Counted from the stretch's first letter, positions 36,570-44,720 are shown. The stretch is DNA of 64,000 bases from Nocardiopsis ansamitocini (GCF_030268225.1 NZ_BSQG01000001.1:795299-859298); one strand, 5' to 3'. Translations and numbers: made by a program. Notes: generated by a model not told the origin, from the letters alone.

Positions 36570-36582
36570 AGGAAAGTTTCCT
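36570..36582. promoter_or_regulatory. Palindromic operator, probably for the ROK repressor
   Basis: AGGAAAGTTTCCT is a 13-bp palindrome with a central G in an AT-rich stretch (TTATTAGG...CCTGTTAG). Similar sites precede ROK-controlled sugar operons in actinobacteria. TAGTTT (36585-36590) follows at once and fits a -10 box for the ABC operon, so binding would block its promoter. Confidence 0.7.
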
Positions 36583-36613
36583 GTTAGTTTAGCGGTCGTC
36601 TCACGAAAGGTCA

Positions 36614-36674
36614 CATTCCCAATACCGCCCTTTCTATTTCTCTCCGGGCGGACCGGCGAAAGCCGATTGGGATG
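36614..36674 (+). ncRNA. Possible three-way-junction leader RNA of the sugar ABC operon
   Basis: If transcription starts near 36597, the leader of about 220 nt can fold as follows. P1 pairs 36614-36623 with 36666-36674 (9 bp, one bulged T at 36616). P2 pairs CCGCCC 36625-36630 with GGGCGG 36646-36651 (15-nt loop). P3 pairs CGGC 36654-36657 with GCCG 36662-36665 around a GAAA tetraloop. No known riboswitch class is recognised. The start site and the fold are inferences. Confidence 0.35.
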
Positions 36675-36819
36675 GACCGAACACACAGTGCTATCCCAGC
36701 ACACCCCCGCACCGACGACGAAGCCCGCACAGCGTTCGTAGCCGACCGAGATGTTTTTCGGGGGCCTCATCTTCCGAGGCTCGCCGCACGCGAGGCGACT
36801 CGTGAAAGGGAGATTCAAA

Positions 36820-38118
36820 GTGAAGAAATTCGCATTCGCTAAGGTCGCGGCGACCTCGTCGCTCCTCCTTCTCGCCTCCGCCTGTGGCGGAGGCGGCGGC
36901 GAGTCCACCGGCGACGGTGAGGTACCCGCGGAACTGACCGTCTGGATCATGGGCGACTCCCAGCCCAACATCGTCGAGTACTTCGACGAGGCAGAAGGAG
37001 CCTGGCAGGAGTCCTACCCCGATAGCGGGATCAACGTCGAGTTCATCGCCTGGCCGGACGTGCAGACCACCCTGACCAACGCGCTGGCCGGCGGTGACAG
37101 CCCCGACGTCATCGAGATCGGCAACGACCAGGGCGCCAACTGGGCGTCCCAGGGCGCGCTGGTCGACATCACCGAGGCGGTCGACGGCTGGGACGAGGCC
37201 GCGGACCTCGACCAGAACGCCCTGGAGTTCGCGGCCTACGACGGCGCCACCTACGGCATCCCCTGGTATTCCGGGGTGCGCACCCTCTACTACCGCTCCG
37301 ACTGGCTGCGCGACCTCGGCGTCGAGGCCCCCACGACCTGGGACGAGCTCACCGACGTCGCGGAGAAGATCAACAAGGAGCACGACGTCCCCGGCTTCTG
37401 CGCGCCGACCGACTTCACCAACGGTATCGCCAGCTTCATCTGGGGCAACGGCGGTGAGATCGCGGTGCAAAACGGTGACCAGTGGGAAGCGAAACTGACC
37501 GACCCGGCCGCCAAGGAAGCGATCGAGTTCTACGCCGGGCTCAGCGCCGACGACACCGTCTCCCCGTCGAGTGCCCTTGGTGCCAACGAGAACGACGGCT
37601 GCCTCAACGACATGGCCAACGGCAACCTCGGCATGTACATCGACGGCAGCTGGGCGCGCGGCGCCTGGGAGGGCGTGGCCGAGGACCCGGCCGTCCTGGA
37701 CAACATCGACACCACGGTGCTGCCCGGAGCCGACGGTCCCGCTCCGGCCTTCGCGGGCGGCTCCAACCTCTCGGTGTGGAGCACCACGGAGAACCCCGAA
37801 GCCGCGACCGAACTGCTCCAGCTGCTCGCCGGCAAGGAGTGGGGCGACAAGTTCGCCGAGACCGCGGGCTTCTTCCCGGCCTACCCCGAGCTCCTCACCC
37901 AGGACAAGTACACCTCCGACCCCCTCAAGAAGGCCGGCGCGGAGCAGATGCAGAGCACCCAGTTCTTCCCGGCCACCCCGAACTGGAACTCGGCCGACCA
38001 GGACCAGAAGATCCTGCCCAAGGTCGTCCTGGAGATCGCCCAGGGCGGCGACGTGGACGACGTCCTGGCCAAGTACAACGAGCAGCTGCAGGAGACCCTG
38101 AACAAGCCGGTCGAGTAG
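36820..38118 (+). CDS. Sugar ABC transporter substrate-binding lipoprotein (SBP family 1)
   Basis: From GTG 36820 (GGGAG 7 nt upstream) the protein has 432 residues: a basic start KKFAFAKV, a lipobox near LLASAC and a Gly/Ser linker. The family-1 solute-binding domain has LTVWIMGDSQPN, SGINVEFIAWPDVQTTLTNALAGGDSPDVIEIGN, YGIPWYSGVRTLYYRSDWL and GMYIDGSWARGAW. It should bind an oligosaccharide outside the cell. The ROK regulator and NagZ-like enzyme nearby point to N-acetylglucosamine, chitobiose or muropeptide sugars; this is inferred. Confidence 0.9.
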   Translation: MKKFAFAKVAATSSLLLLASACGGGGGESTGDGEVPAELTVWIMGDSQPNIVEYFDEAEGAWQESYPDSGINVEFIAWPDVQTTLTNALAGGDSPDVIEIGNDQGANWASQGALVDITEAVDGWDEAADLDQNALEFAAYDGATYGIPWYSGVRTLYYRSDWLRDLGVEAPTTWDELTDVAEKINKEHDVPGFCAPTDFTNGIASFIWGNGGEIAVQNGDQWEAKLTDPAAKEAIEFYAGLSADDTVSPSSALGANENDGCLNDMANGNLGMYIDGSWARGAWEGVAEDPAVLDNIDTTVLPGADGPAPAFAGGSNLSVWSTTENPEAATELLQLLAGKEWGDKFAETAGFFPAYPELLTQDKYTSDPLKKAGAEQMQSTQFFPATPNWNSADQDQKILPKVVLEIAQGGDVDDVLAKYNEQLQETLNKPVE

Positions 38119-38144
38119 CGGCCCCGCCGCTACCCCGGCCCCTC

Positions 38145-38181
38145 ACCGGTGGCCGGCGGGCGAGCCCCGCCGGCCACCGGT
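38145..38181 (+). terminator. Strong hairpin between sugar-binding-protein and permease genes
   Basis: A perfect 16-bp stem (38145-38160 with 38166-38181, loop CGAGC) lies between the binding-protein stop (38118) and the permease start (38214). It has the same position and size as the hairpin after gluB. Confidence 0.75.
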
Positions 38182-38213
38182 CCCGTGTCACCCGACCGAG
38201 AAACCCTGAAGCC

Positions 38214-39239
38214 ATGGCACACACCACCGAGGTGACCATGACGGCCGAGCCTCCGTCTGGTCCCGATCGGCCCAGCAGGCAGGGCAGGCGCGACCGCCCC
38301 GCACAGCCGCCGCTTGGCCGCAGACTCCTTCGCGGACTACCGCCCTACGCGCTGATCGCCCCCGCCGTTATCGTCCTCGGTGTCGTGCTGCTCTGGCCGA
38401 TGCTGCAGATGGTGTGGAACTCGCTGCACTCCTACACCATCCGCAACCTCATGCCCAATGCTCCGGCACCCAAGTGGAACAACTTCGCGCACTACCAGAC
38501 CCTGCTGACCGATCCCTACTTCTGGTCGGTCCTGGGCAAGACCGTCCTGATCTGCGTACTCATGGTGAGCGGCACCATCATCCTGGGCACTCTGGTGGGT
38601 CTGCTGCTGCACAAGCTCCCCAAGGCGTTCTCCACTTTCGTCGCCGTGGGAATGATGCTGGCCTGGGCGACCCCGGCCATCAGCGCATCGCTGGTCTTTC
38701 GCTGGCTCTTCTTCCCGGAGCGCGGTTTCGCCAACCACGTGCTGGAGGCCCTTCCCGACTGGCTGGTGGGCACCGGATGGCTGCGCTACAACTGGTTCCT
38801 GGACGCGACCTCGCTTTTCACCCTGTTGGTCATCGTGGTGATCTGGCAGAGCTTCCCGTTCGTGGCGATGACCGTGCTGGCGGGCCTCAAGAGCATCCCG
38901 AGCGAGCTCTACGAGGCGGCCCGTATGGACGGCGCGAGCGCCTGGCGGTCCTTCTGGGCCGTCACCTTCCCGATGCTCAAGCCGCTGTTCTCACTGATCA
39001 TCGTTCTACAGATCATCTGGGACCTGCGGGTGTTCACCCAGCTCTACATCTTGACCGGGAGCAGTTTCGCCAATCCGGACGCCTACCTGCTCTCGTACTA
39101 CATCTACCAGCAGGGTTTCAACGCCAGCCCGGCCAACTTCGGCCTCGGCTCGGCGATCGCGGTGGTCATGACGGCACTCGTCCTCTGCGTCACCGTGTAC
39201 TACCTGCGCATCATGATCCGTCAGGGGGAGACCCGATGA
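38214..39239 (+). CDS. Sugar ABC transporter permease (MalF type)
   Basis: The 341-residue protein has a Pro/Arg-rich N-terminus, then six membrane segments (first PYALIAPAVIVLGVVLLWPM) and the EAA loop YEAARMDGASAWRSFWAVTFPML. It forms the channel with the next gene. ATG 38214 is used; ATG 38238 (MTAEPPSG) has GAGGTG 3 nt upstream and cannot be excluded. The stop overlaps the next ATG (ATGA, 39236-39239). Confidence 0.92.
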   Translation: MAHTTEVTMTAEPPSGPDRPSRQGRRDRPAQPPLGRRLLRGLPPYALIAPAVIVLGVVLLWPMLQMVWNSLHSYTIRNLMPNAPAPKWNNFAHYQTLLTDPYFWSVLGKTVLICVLMVSGTIILGTLVGLLLHKLPKAFSTFVAVGMMLAWATPAISASLVFRWLFFPERGFANHVLEALPDWLVGTGWLRYNWFLDATSLFTLLVIVVIWQSFPFVAMTVLAGLKSIPSELYEAARMDGASAWRSFWAVTFPMLKPLFSLIIVLQIIWDLRVFTQLYILTGSSFANPDAYLLSYYIYQQGFNASPANFGLGSAIAVVMTALVLCVTVYYLRIMIRQGETR

Positions 39240-40156
39240 GCGCCCCGACCACGGCGCCCCGCCCGGTGCACCGGATCGACCCGGTACTGCGCGCGCGCCG
39301 ACTCGCCGGCCGAGCAGGTCTCTACGCCGCGGGCCTGGCCGTCTTCGTCTTCTCGGTGTTCCCCGTCTACTGGATGGTTTCCACCGCCTTCAAACCCGGC
39401 GGCGAACTGTTCGCGAAGGAACCGACGTTCTTTCCCCAGTCCCCGACCCTGAAGAACTTCGACCAGGTGATCAACGGCAACGTGATCCCGGGCGTGGACT
39501 TCTGGCAGTTCCTCGTCAACAGCCTGCTCGTGACGCTGGCGTCGGTTGCGATCGGCGCGGTCCTGGCGCTGCTGGCGGCCATCGCGGTGGCCCGGTTCAA
39601 GTTCCGGCTGCGCACCACACTGATCGTCACCCTGATGGTGATCCAGATGGTGCCGATCGAGGCGCTGATCATCTCGATCTTCATCAACTTCCGGCACATC
39701 CAGGACGGCACCGGCATCCAGATGCTGGGGACGCTGACCGGTCTGGTCTTCGCCTACACGGCCGTGCAACTGCCCATCACCATCATGATGATGCGTGGAT
39801 TCGTCGCGGCGGTTCCCAAGGAACTGGAGGAGGCCGCCGCCATCGACGGCGCCGGCCACTGGACGGTTTTCTGGCGCATTCTGATGCCGCTGGTGGCACC
39901 GGGCCTGGTCGCGGCAAGCATCTTCGCCTTCATCACGGCCTGGAACGAGTTCATCATCGCGCTGACCTTCCTCGGGCGCAGCAGCGAGTCGTACACACTG
40001 CCGTTGACGCTGTCCTACTTCTTCGGGCGCTACGGCACCGACTGGGGGGCGATCATGGCGGCCTCGACCCTGTTGACCATCCCGGTGATGATCTTCTTCC
40101 TGTTCGTGCAGCGGCGAATGGTGTCCGGTCTCACCATGGGAGCCGTCAAGGGCTGA
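39236..40156 (+). CDS. Sugar ABC transporter permease (MalG type)
   Basis: The 306-residue protein has the MalG-type start (FSVFPVYWMVSTAFKPGGEL), the EAA loop EEAAAIDGAGHWTVFWRILMPL, WNEFIIALTFL and the C-terminus RRMVSGLTMGAVKG. No ATPase gene follows; in actinomycetes such operons share a multi-operon ATPase (MsiK type) encoded elsewhere. The complete C-terminus contrasts with the decayed permease remnant at 957-1212. Confidence 0.93.
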   Translation: MSAPTTAPRPVHRIDPVLRARRLAGRAGLYAAGLAVFVFSVFPVYWMVSTAFKPGGELFAKEPTFFPQSPTLKNFDQVINGNVIPGVDFWQFLVNSLLVTLASVAIGAVLALLAAIAVARFKFRLRTTLIVTLMVIQMVPIEALIISIFINFRHIQDGTGIQMLGTLTGLVFAYTAVQLPITIMMMRGFVAAVPKELEEAAAIDGAGHWTVFWRILMPLVAPGLVAASIFAFITAWNEFIIALTFLGRSSESYTLPLTLSYFFGRYGTDWGAIMAASTLLTIPVMIFFLFVQRRMVSGLTMGAVKG

Positions 40157-40171
40157 CCCACTGTTGCGTAC

Positions 40172-40201
40172 CGCGCCCGGGGCAGGGATCGTCCGGGCGC
40201 G
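40172..40201 (+). terminator. Hairpin between the MalG-type permease gene and the GH3 gene
   Basis: CGCGCCCGG pairs with CCGGGCGCG (40172-40180 with 40193-40201, 12-nt loop). It lies 16 bp after the permease stop and has no T-tract; it may reduce read-through into the glycosidase gene. Confidence 0.45.
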
Positions 40202-40283
40202 CGGAGCCCGCCCTTTTCACGATGTCCCACGCGGCCCCGCGACCGGGGTCAACCGCCTCCCCCTGTTCGAAACGGAGTTCGCG

Positions 40284-41741
40284 ATGCCCGCTGACCGGAG
40301 CCTGGAACGTCTTGCCAACGCCACGCTGCTCGTCCCATTCGAGGCACACGACGCACCGCGTTGGCTCCTGGAGGGCCTGGCCGACGGGTTCGCCGGCGTG
40401 TGTGTCTTCCACAACAACATCGAAGACGCCGGACAGATCACCCGGGTGAACGCCCGAATCGCCGCCGCCGCAGATGCGCCGCTGATCTCCCTGGACGAGG
40501 AGGGTGGTGACGTCACCCGGATCGGACAGCGCGGCGGCAGCGAGTACCCCGGCAACGCCGCCCTGGGCGCGATCGACGACACCGACCTCACCCAGGCCGT
40601 CCACTACTCGCTGGCCGCGGAGTTGCACACGCTGGGCTTCAACCTGGACCTGGCACCCTCTGTGGACGTCAACACCGCTGCCGACAACCCGGTGATCGGG
40701 ACCCGGTCCTTCGGGGCCGACCCCGAACTCGTGGCCCGGCACGCTATGGCCGCCGTACGCGGGCTCCAGGGCGCCGGAGTCGCGGCCTGCGCCAAGCACT
40801 TCCCGGGGCACGGCGCCACCCACCAGGACTCCCACACCGAGCTCCCCTCGATCGACGCCGCCCCGGACCTGTTGGCCCGGCGTGAACTCCTGCCTTTCCG
40901 CTCGGCGATCGAAGCGGGCGTGCGCAGCATCCTGACCGCGCACATCCAGCTGCCGGGCCTGGGAGTGAGCGCACCGGCCACGCTGGCGCCCGAGATCGTG
41001 ACGGGACTGCTGCGCGACGAGTTGGGCTTCGACGGGATGGTGATCACCGATGCCCTGGACATGCACGGCGTGAGTGGCGACATCGGCGTTCCGGAGGCTG
41101 CGGTGCGCGCACTGGCAGCCGGTTGCGACCTGCTGTGCCTGGGGAGGTTCGCCTACGCCGACGAGGTCGCAGCGGTCCGGGCGGCCGTGGTGGCCGCTGT
41201 ACATGAAGGCCGGCTCAGCGGGGAGCGGCTCGAAGAGGCCGCGGCTCGCACCGCTGACGTCCGTGCCTGGACGGCCGGGCAGGCGTCGACGCCCGCGACG
41301 GGAGCGGTCGGAATCGGACTGGACGGGGCGCGGCGCGCCGTCCGCGTCACCGGAGAACTGGAGCGCCTCCACGCCCCATTCGTCCTTGAGGTGGACGCTC
41401 CCGCGGGAATCGCGGTGGGTGAGGTCCCGTGGGGGTTGTCCCCCTGGTTCCCCCAGACGGTGCGCCTGGACGCCGAGAAGGCCGATGTGGCGGACCTGCT
41501 GGCCTCGGCCTCTGGACGCGACCTGGTCGTCGTGGTGCGCGACGCCCATCGTTACCCCACGACCCGCGCGTTCGTGGACCGCGTGTGCCAGGCCCGTCCG
41601 GACGTAGTGGTGGTGGAGATGGGCCTTCCGGTGTGGCGTCCGGACAGCCGCGCGCACATCAGCACCTACGGTGCGGCACGGGTCAACGGACAGAGCGCGG
41701 CCGAGGTCCTGGGCTCGCCGACCGCGGCCTCGGTACGCTGA
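40284..41741 (+). CDS. nagZ: GH3 beta-N-acetylglucosaminidase, NagZ-like
   Basis: From ATG 40284 (ACGGAG 6 nt upstream) the protein has 485 residues and no signal peptide. The NagZ-type catalytic dyad loop KHFPGHGATHQDSH is present, with nucleophile Asp256 in VITDALDMHGV. NagZ enzymes remove non-reducing GlcNAc from muropeptides or chito-oligosaccharides in the cytoplasm. A C-terminal domain of about 150 residues follows the barrel, so it is longer than Gram-negative NagZ. It is encoded directly after the ABC permeases and so probably processes the imported sugar. Confidence 0.88.
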   Translation: MPADRSLERLANATLLVPFEAHDAPRWLLEGLADGFAGVCVFHNNIEDAGQITRVNARIAAAADAPLISLDEEGGDVTRIGQRGGSEYPGNAALGAIDDTDLTQAVHYSLAAELHTLGFNLDLAPSVDVNTAADNPVIGTRSFGADPELVARHAMAAVRGLQGAGVAACAKHFPGHGATHQDSHTELPSIDAAPDLLARRELLPFRSAIEAGVRSILTAHIQLPGLGVSAPATLAPEIVTGLLRDELGFDGMVITDALDMHGVSGDIGVPEAAVRALAAGCDLLCLGRFAYADEVAAVRAAVVAAVHEGRLSGERLEEAAARTADVRAWTAGQASTPATGAVGIGLDGARRAVRVTGELERLHAPFVLEVDAPAGIAVGEVPWGLSPWFPQTVRLDAEKADVADLLASASGRDLVVVVRDAHRYPTTRAFVDRVCQARPDVVVVEMGLPVWRPDSRAHISTYGAARVNGQSAAEVLGSPTAASVR

Positions 41742-41830
41742 TAGCGCCAGACGGCGCGCGGGCCCGGTACCGAACCGGCATCGGATTTCACGCGCTCCCG
41801 TCATCGCCAATCCCGGTAGGAGAACTGGTA

Positions 41831-41905
41831 ATGCGGAACAACGACGTTTCGGCGCGGCCCCGCGGGTGCCCCATTGACCCGAACTCCCTTCGATTCACGG
41901 CATAA
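41831..41905 (+). CDS. Short leader ORF (24 codons) before the Rrf2 gene
   Basis: ATG 41831 is preceded by AGGAGA (41818-41823) at 8-nt spacing, a ribosome-binding site better than those of most genes here. The peptide is MRNNDVSARPRGCPIDPNSL plus RFTA, 24 residues with one Cys, and ends in TAA 7 nt before the Rrf2 ATG. No homologue is recognised. The spacing suggests translational coupling or attenuation. It could also be a chance ORF. Confidence 0.45.
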   Translation: MRNNDVSARPRGCPIDPNSLRFTA

Positions 41906-41912
41906 TCGCAGC

Positions 41913-42365
41913 ATGCGCCTTTCCGCCCGGGTCGATTACGCGTTGCGCGCCGCGGCCGAACTCGCAGCCGCCAGTGGCGGCCCCGTCACGGCCGAACAAC
42001 TCGCGCGCGCCCAGGCCATACCCGGAAAATTCCTGGAGAACATCCTCACCCAGTTGCGCCGCGCCGGCCTGGTGCGCAGCCAGCGGGGCCCGGTCGGCGG
42101 GTACTGGCTCGCCCGGCCGGCGTCGGAGATCTCCCTCGCCGACATCATCCGAGCCGTTGACGGGCCACTGGCCAACGTCCGCGGCGAACGTCCAGAACAC
42201 GTCGACTACGACGGCGCCGCACGCAGCCTGCAGCAGGTGTGGATCGCGTTGCGCGCCAGTGAGCGAGCCATCCTGGAGACAGTGACGCTGGAACACGTCT
42301 CCACGGCCAAGCTTCCCGACGCCGTCCGGGTACTCGCCGAAGACCCGGAAGCGTGGGCGAGCTGA
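41913..42365 (+). CDS. Rrf2 family transcriptional regulator
   Basis: The 150-residue protein starts MRLSARVDYALRAAAELAAA and has the Rrf2 winged helix (AEQLARAQAIPGKFLENILTQLRRAGLVRSQ split over helix and wing, then GPVGGYWLARP). It contains no cysteine at all, so it cannot bind an Fe-S cluster as IscR, NsrR or RsrR do. CymR-like cluster-free members control sulfur metabolism; the target here is unknown. CATAAT at 41901-41906 is placed so that a leaderless transcript from the ATG is also possible. It converges with dps. Confidence 0.88.
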   Translation: MRLSARVDYALRAAAELAAASGGPVTAEQLARAQAIPGKFLENILTQLRRAGLVRSQRGPVGGYWLARPASEISLADIIRAVDGPLANVRGERPEHVDYDGAARSLQQVWIALRASERAILETVTLEHVSTAKLPDAVRVLAEDPEAWAS

Positions 42366-42377
42366 GCCCACACACGT

Positions 42378-42417
42378 AAGCGCCGGCGGCGACTCCCCCG
42401 AGTCGCCGCCGGCGCTT
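42378..42417. terminator. Bidirectional terminator between the Rrf2 gene and dps
   Basis: A perfect 17-bp stem (42378-42394 with 42401-42417), extended to 18 bp by an inner C-G pair, closes a 4-nt loop. It sits centrally between two convergent stop codons. Confidence 0.8.
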
Positions 42418-42442
42418 GAACGTCAACCGATGGCCTCCGCGG

Positions 42443-42910
42443 TCAGCGCATGGCCTCGAACATCCAGTGCTGCTGTTCGAGGTCCTGCGAGGCGCTGATG
42501 AGGAAGTCCTGGGTCACCGGGTCGGCCTCCTCGGTGGCGTGAACGTGCGCGCGGAAACGCTTGACCACGTCCCCCAGGACGTCGACGATCGTGGCGATCG
42601 CCTTGTCCTCCTGCAAATATCCCGGGTCGGGCTGGTTGATCTGGGAGTCCTGCGCGACCTTGATCGACCGCCCGTCGGGGTTGACCCCGATGGCGATGGC
42701 CCGCTCGGCCAGTACATCGGTGTGGTTGCGGGCGGCCTCGACGAGTTCGTCGAGTTGGAGATGGATGGAGCGGAAGGTCCGCCCGACCACGTTCCAGTGC
42801 GCCTGCTTGGCCAGCAGCGACAGATCGATCAAGTCGACGACGGCTTCTTGCAGCGCCTGACCCGTGATCCTTCGTTCGTCCTCGCCGAGCGCTCCGTGAA
42901 TCTTCGCCAT
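42443..42910 (-). CDS. dps: Dps ferritin-like DNA-protection protein
   Basis: The 155-residue protein has a complete intersubunit ferroxidase centre by spacing: His38, His50, Asp54, Asp65 and Glu69, in AKQAHWNVVG, SIHLQLDELVE and HTDVLAE. It stores iron, consumes peroxide and compacts DNA under stress. GGGGGAT lies before the ATG. The N-terminal tail is short (about 12 residues) with few basic residues, so DNA binding may be weak. Confidence 0.95.
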   Translation of the reverse strand: MAKIHGALGEDERRITGQALQEAVVDLIDLSLLAKQAHWNVVGRTFRSIHLQLDELVEAARNHTDVLAERAIAIGVNPDGRSIKVAQDSQINQPDPGYLQEDKAIATIVDVLGDVVKRFRAHVHATEEADPVTQDFLISASQDLEQQHWMFEAMR

Positions 42911-43101
42911 TGCTGATCATCCCCCTGATGTGTTGCGTACGGCACCAGGACCACTGCCCGAGGGCGACCGGGGGAAACGGGCCGTCAGCCGCAGGGAGTC
43001 AGGACGCATCCGGGAAAACCTGGGGGAACAGCAATGCGCCGGCCGCATCATCGCGACCGACGGCATCACCGATTGACCACTGGCACCGGCCGGGGTGTCC
43101 G

Positions 43102-43455
43102 TTACACACCCACCATGTCGACAACGTCGGGGACGCGGTCGGGGATCGACTCGATACCGAGCCGCCCCGCACCGGATCCGGCTGGAACGGCTCCGCCGAG
43201 CTGAGCCGCTTCCTGGAGCTCTGCCAGGGCCAGCTGGTCGGAGACCTCACGCAGTACCTGGGAGAGTGGGACCCCCAGTGCACCGCAGATCGAGGAGAGC
43301 AGTTCCGAGGAAGCCTCTTTCTGCCCGCGTTCAACTTCCGACAGGTATCCCAGCGAGACTCGGGCATCGGCCGAAACCTCACGGAGAGTGCGGCCCTGCC
43401 GCTGCCGTAGCCGCCGTAGCACGTCACCAAGTAGGTGACGAAGCAGGACCATCAT
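43102..43455 (-). CDS. clgR: ClgR-type XRE family regulator of proteolysis genes
   Basis: From ATG 43455 (GGGAGGG about 8 nt upstream) the protein has 117 residues. The ClgR signature is nearly complete: [48 protein letters not shown] and [18 protein letters not shown]. In Streptomyces and Corynebacterium ClgR activates clp and lon protease genes and is itself degraded by ClpP; its order with cinA, pgsA and ftsK is conserved. The C-terminus after residue 80 is Ala/Gly-rich and ends VVDMVGV, which is longer than some ClgR proteins. The adjacent 191-bp gap before dps shows no gene. Confidence 0.9.
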   Translation of the reverse strand: MMVLLRHLLGDVLRRLRQRQGRTLREVSADARVSLGYLSEVERGQKEASSELLSSICGALGVPLSQVLREVSDQLALAELQEAAQLGGAVPAGSGAGRLGIESIPDRVPDVVDMVGV

Positions 43456-43612
43456 TCGCGCTCCCTCCCACCGGTAGCGACCTTCTTGGAAACACCGTAC
43501 CTGGCCGAAGCCCGATCGTCGCACCTCATGGCTTCCTGTTCGCTGGAGGGGTAACACGATCTTGGTCAGGGTTTGTTCCCCACCCCTGGTCACTTGAACG
43601 GGATGTGCCCCG

Positions 43613-44113
43613 CTATTTCAGGGTGGTTTTGGCCACGCTGCACAAAAGGAGGGAAAGTGCCTGGTCAACAGTTTTTTCGCGTATTTCGCCCCGGTCTCCT
43701 GTCAGCCGCAACTCCACCACGGTCGACCAGTGGCCGGGACCGGCCACCGCCGCGAACACCGTCCCGGGAGGTCGGCCGTCCTGGGAGTCGGGCCCCGCCA
43801 CGCCGGTCACGGCGAGACCGAAGGTGGCCCAAAGCACTCTGCGAACCCCCTTCGCCATGGCGAGCGCGACATCGGGATGCACCGCGCCGTGTTCGGCGAG
43901 CAGTTCACCCGGCACTCCCAGGACGTCGCGCTTGGCGTCGGTGGCATAAGAAACCACTCCCCCGCGGAACGTGGCCGATACACCTGGAACACAGGTGATC
44001 GCGGCACCGATCAGACCACCGGTCAGCGACTCCGCGGTCGCGACAGTGGCCGCGCGGCCGAGGAGCAGGGCGTGCGCCTGCGCAGCGAGGGCCACCGTCT
44101 CGGGGCCGGCCAT
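43613..44113 (-). CDS. cinA: CinA C-terminal domain protein (nicotinamide-nucleotide amidohydrolase)
   Basis: From ATG 44113 the protein has 166 residues and covers only the CinA C-terminal (PncC) domain: [52 protein letters not shown] and [14 protein letters not shown]. It hydrolyses nicotinamide mononucleotide to nicotinate mononucleotide in NAD salvage. It begins 4 nt after the pgsA stop codon, so the two are an operon. It is a stand-alone form without the N-terminal COG1058 domain. Confidence 0.9.
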   Translation of the reverse strand: MAGPETVALAAQAHALLLGRAATVATAESLTGGLIGAAITCVPGVSATFRGGVVSYATDAKRDVLGVPGELLAEHGAVHPDVALAMAKGVRRVLWATFGLAVTGVAGPDSQDGRPPGTVFAAVAGPGHWSTVVELRLTGDRGEIREKTVDQALSLLLCSVAKTTLK

Positions 44114-44117
44114 CGGA

Positions 44118-44720
44118 TCAGCCCTTGTCCGAAGCGGACCTCGACTGCTTGCGCAGCTTGAGGGCTTGGAAGATGTAGTCGCCACCGGTCCACAGGGTGA
44201 CGCCGAGAGCGACGGCCATGATCGCGTGCGCGATCGCCTGGAGGAACAGGTAGTCGGGCAGCGGGAAAAGGTAGACACTGATCGCGACGATCTGCAGGAC
44301 CGTCTTGAGCTTCCCCCCGCGACTGGCCGGGATGACTCCGTAGCGGATCACCGCGAAACGCAGCGCCGTGATCCCCCACTCGCGCACCAGGATGACGATG
44401 GTGACCCACCACCACAGCTCCCCCAGCATCGACAGCACGACGAGCGCCGCACCGGTGAGTGCCTTGTCGGCGATGGGGTCGGCGATCTTGCCGAAGTCGG
44501 TGACGAGGTTGCGACGGCGGGCGAGTTCGCCGTCGATCCGGTCGGTGATCGCGGCGATGACGAAGACGGAGAATGCCGCCAGGCGCCACCACAGGCCGTC
44601 CTGGAACATGAAGATGACGAAGAGCGGCACCATGACGAGCCGGCTCACCGTCAAGACGTTGGCGATGTTGAGAACCGGGGCTTGCTGGCCTGCCGGGACA
44701 GCGGGATCGGGTCGGCTCAT
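44118..44720 (-). CDS. pgsA: CDP-diacylglycerol-glycerol-3-phosphate 3-phosphatidyltransferase
   Basis: The 200-residue membrane protein has the CDP-alcohol phosphotransferase motif in DRIDGELARRRNLVTDFGKI followed by ADPIADK, with Asp and Gly-Arg residues in the right spacing. About five hydrophobic helices follow (LTGAALVVLSML, WWWVTIVILVREW). It makes phosphatidylglycerophosphate. Its ATG overlaps the rimO stop by one base (TAATG). Confidence 0.94.
   Translation of the reverse strand: MSRPDPAVPAGQQAPVLNIANVLTVSRLVMVPLFVIFMFQDGLWWRLAAFSVFVIAAITDRIDGELARRRNLVTDFGKIADPIADKALTGAALVVLSMLGELWWWVTIVILVREWGITALRFAVIRYGVIPASRGGKLKTVLQIVAISVYLFPLPDYLFLQAIAHAIMAVALGVTLWTGGDYIFQALKLRKQSRSASDKG

Noticed and set aside
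41874-41906. TTGACC and CATAAT as a promoter pair for the Rrf2 gene
   Set aside because: The spacing is 21 bp, too long for a standard promoter; CATAAT alone could serve a leaderless transcript, which is mentioned but not called.
43538-43555. GTTCGCT half-site upstream of clgR as a ClgR autoregulatory operator
   Set aside because: Only one half resembles the GTTCGC-N5-GCG type site; the second half is poor, so it is not called.
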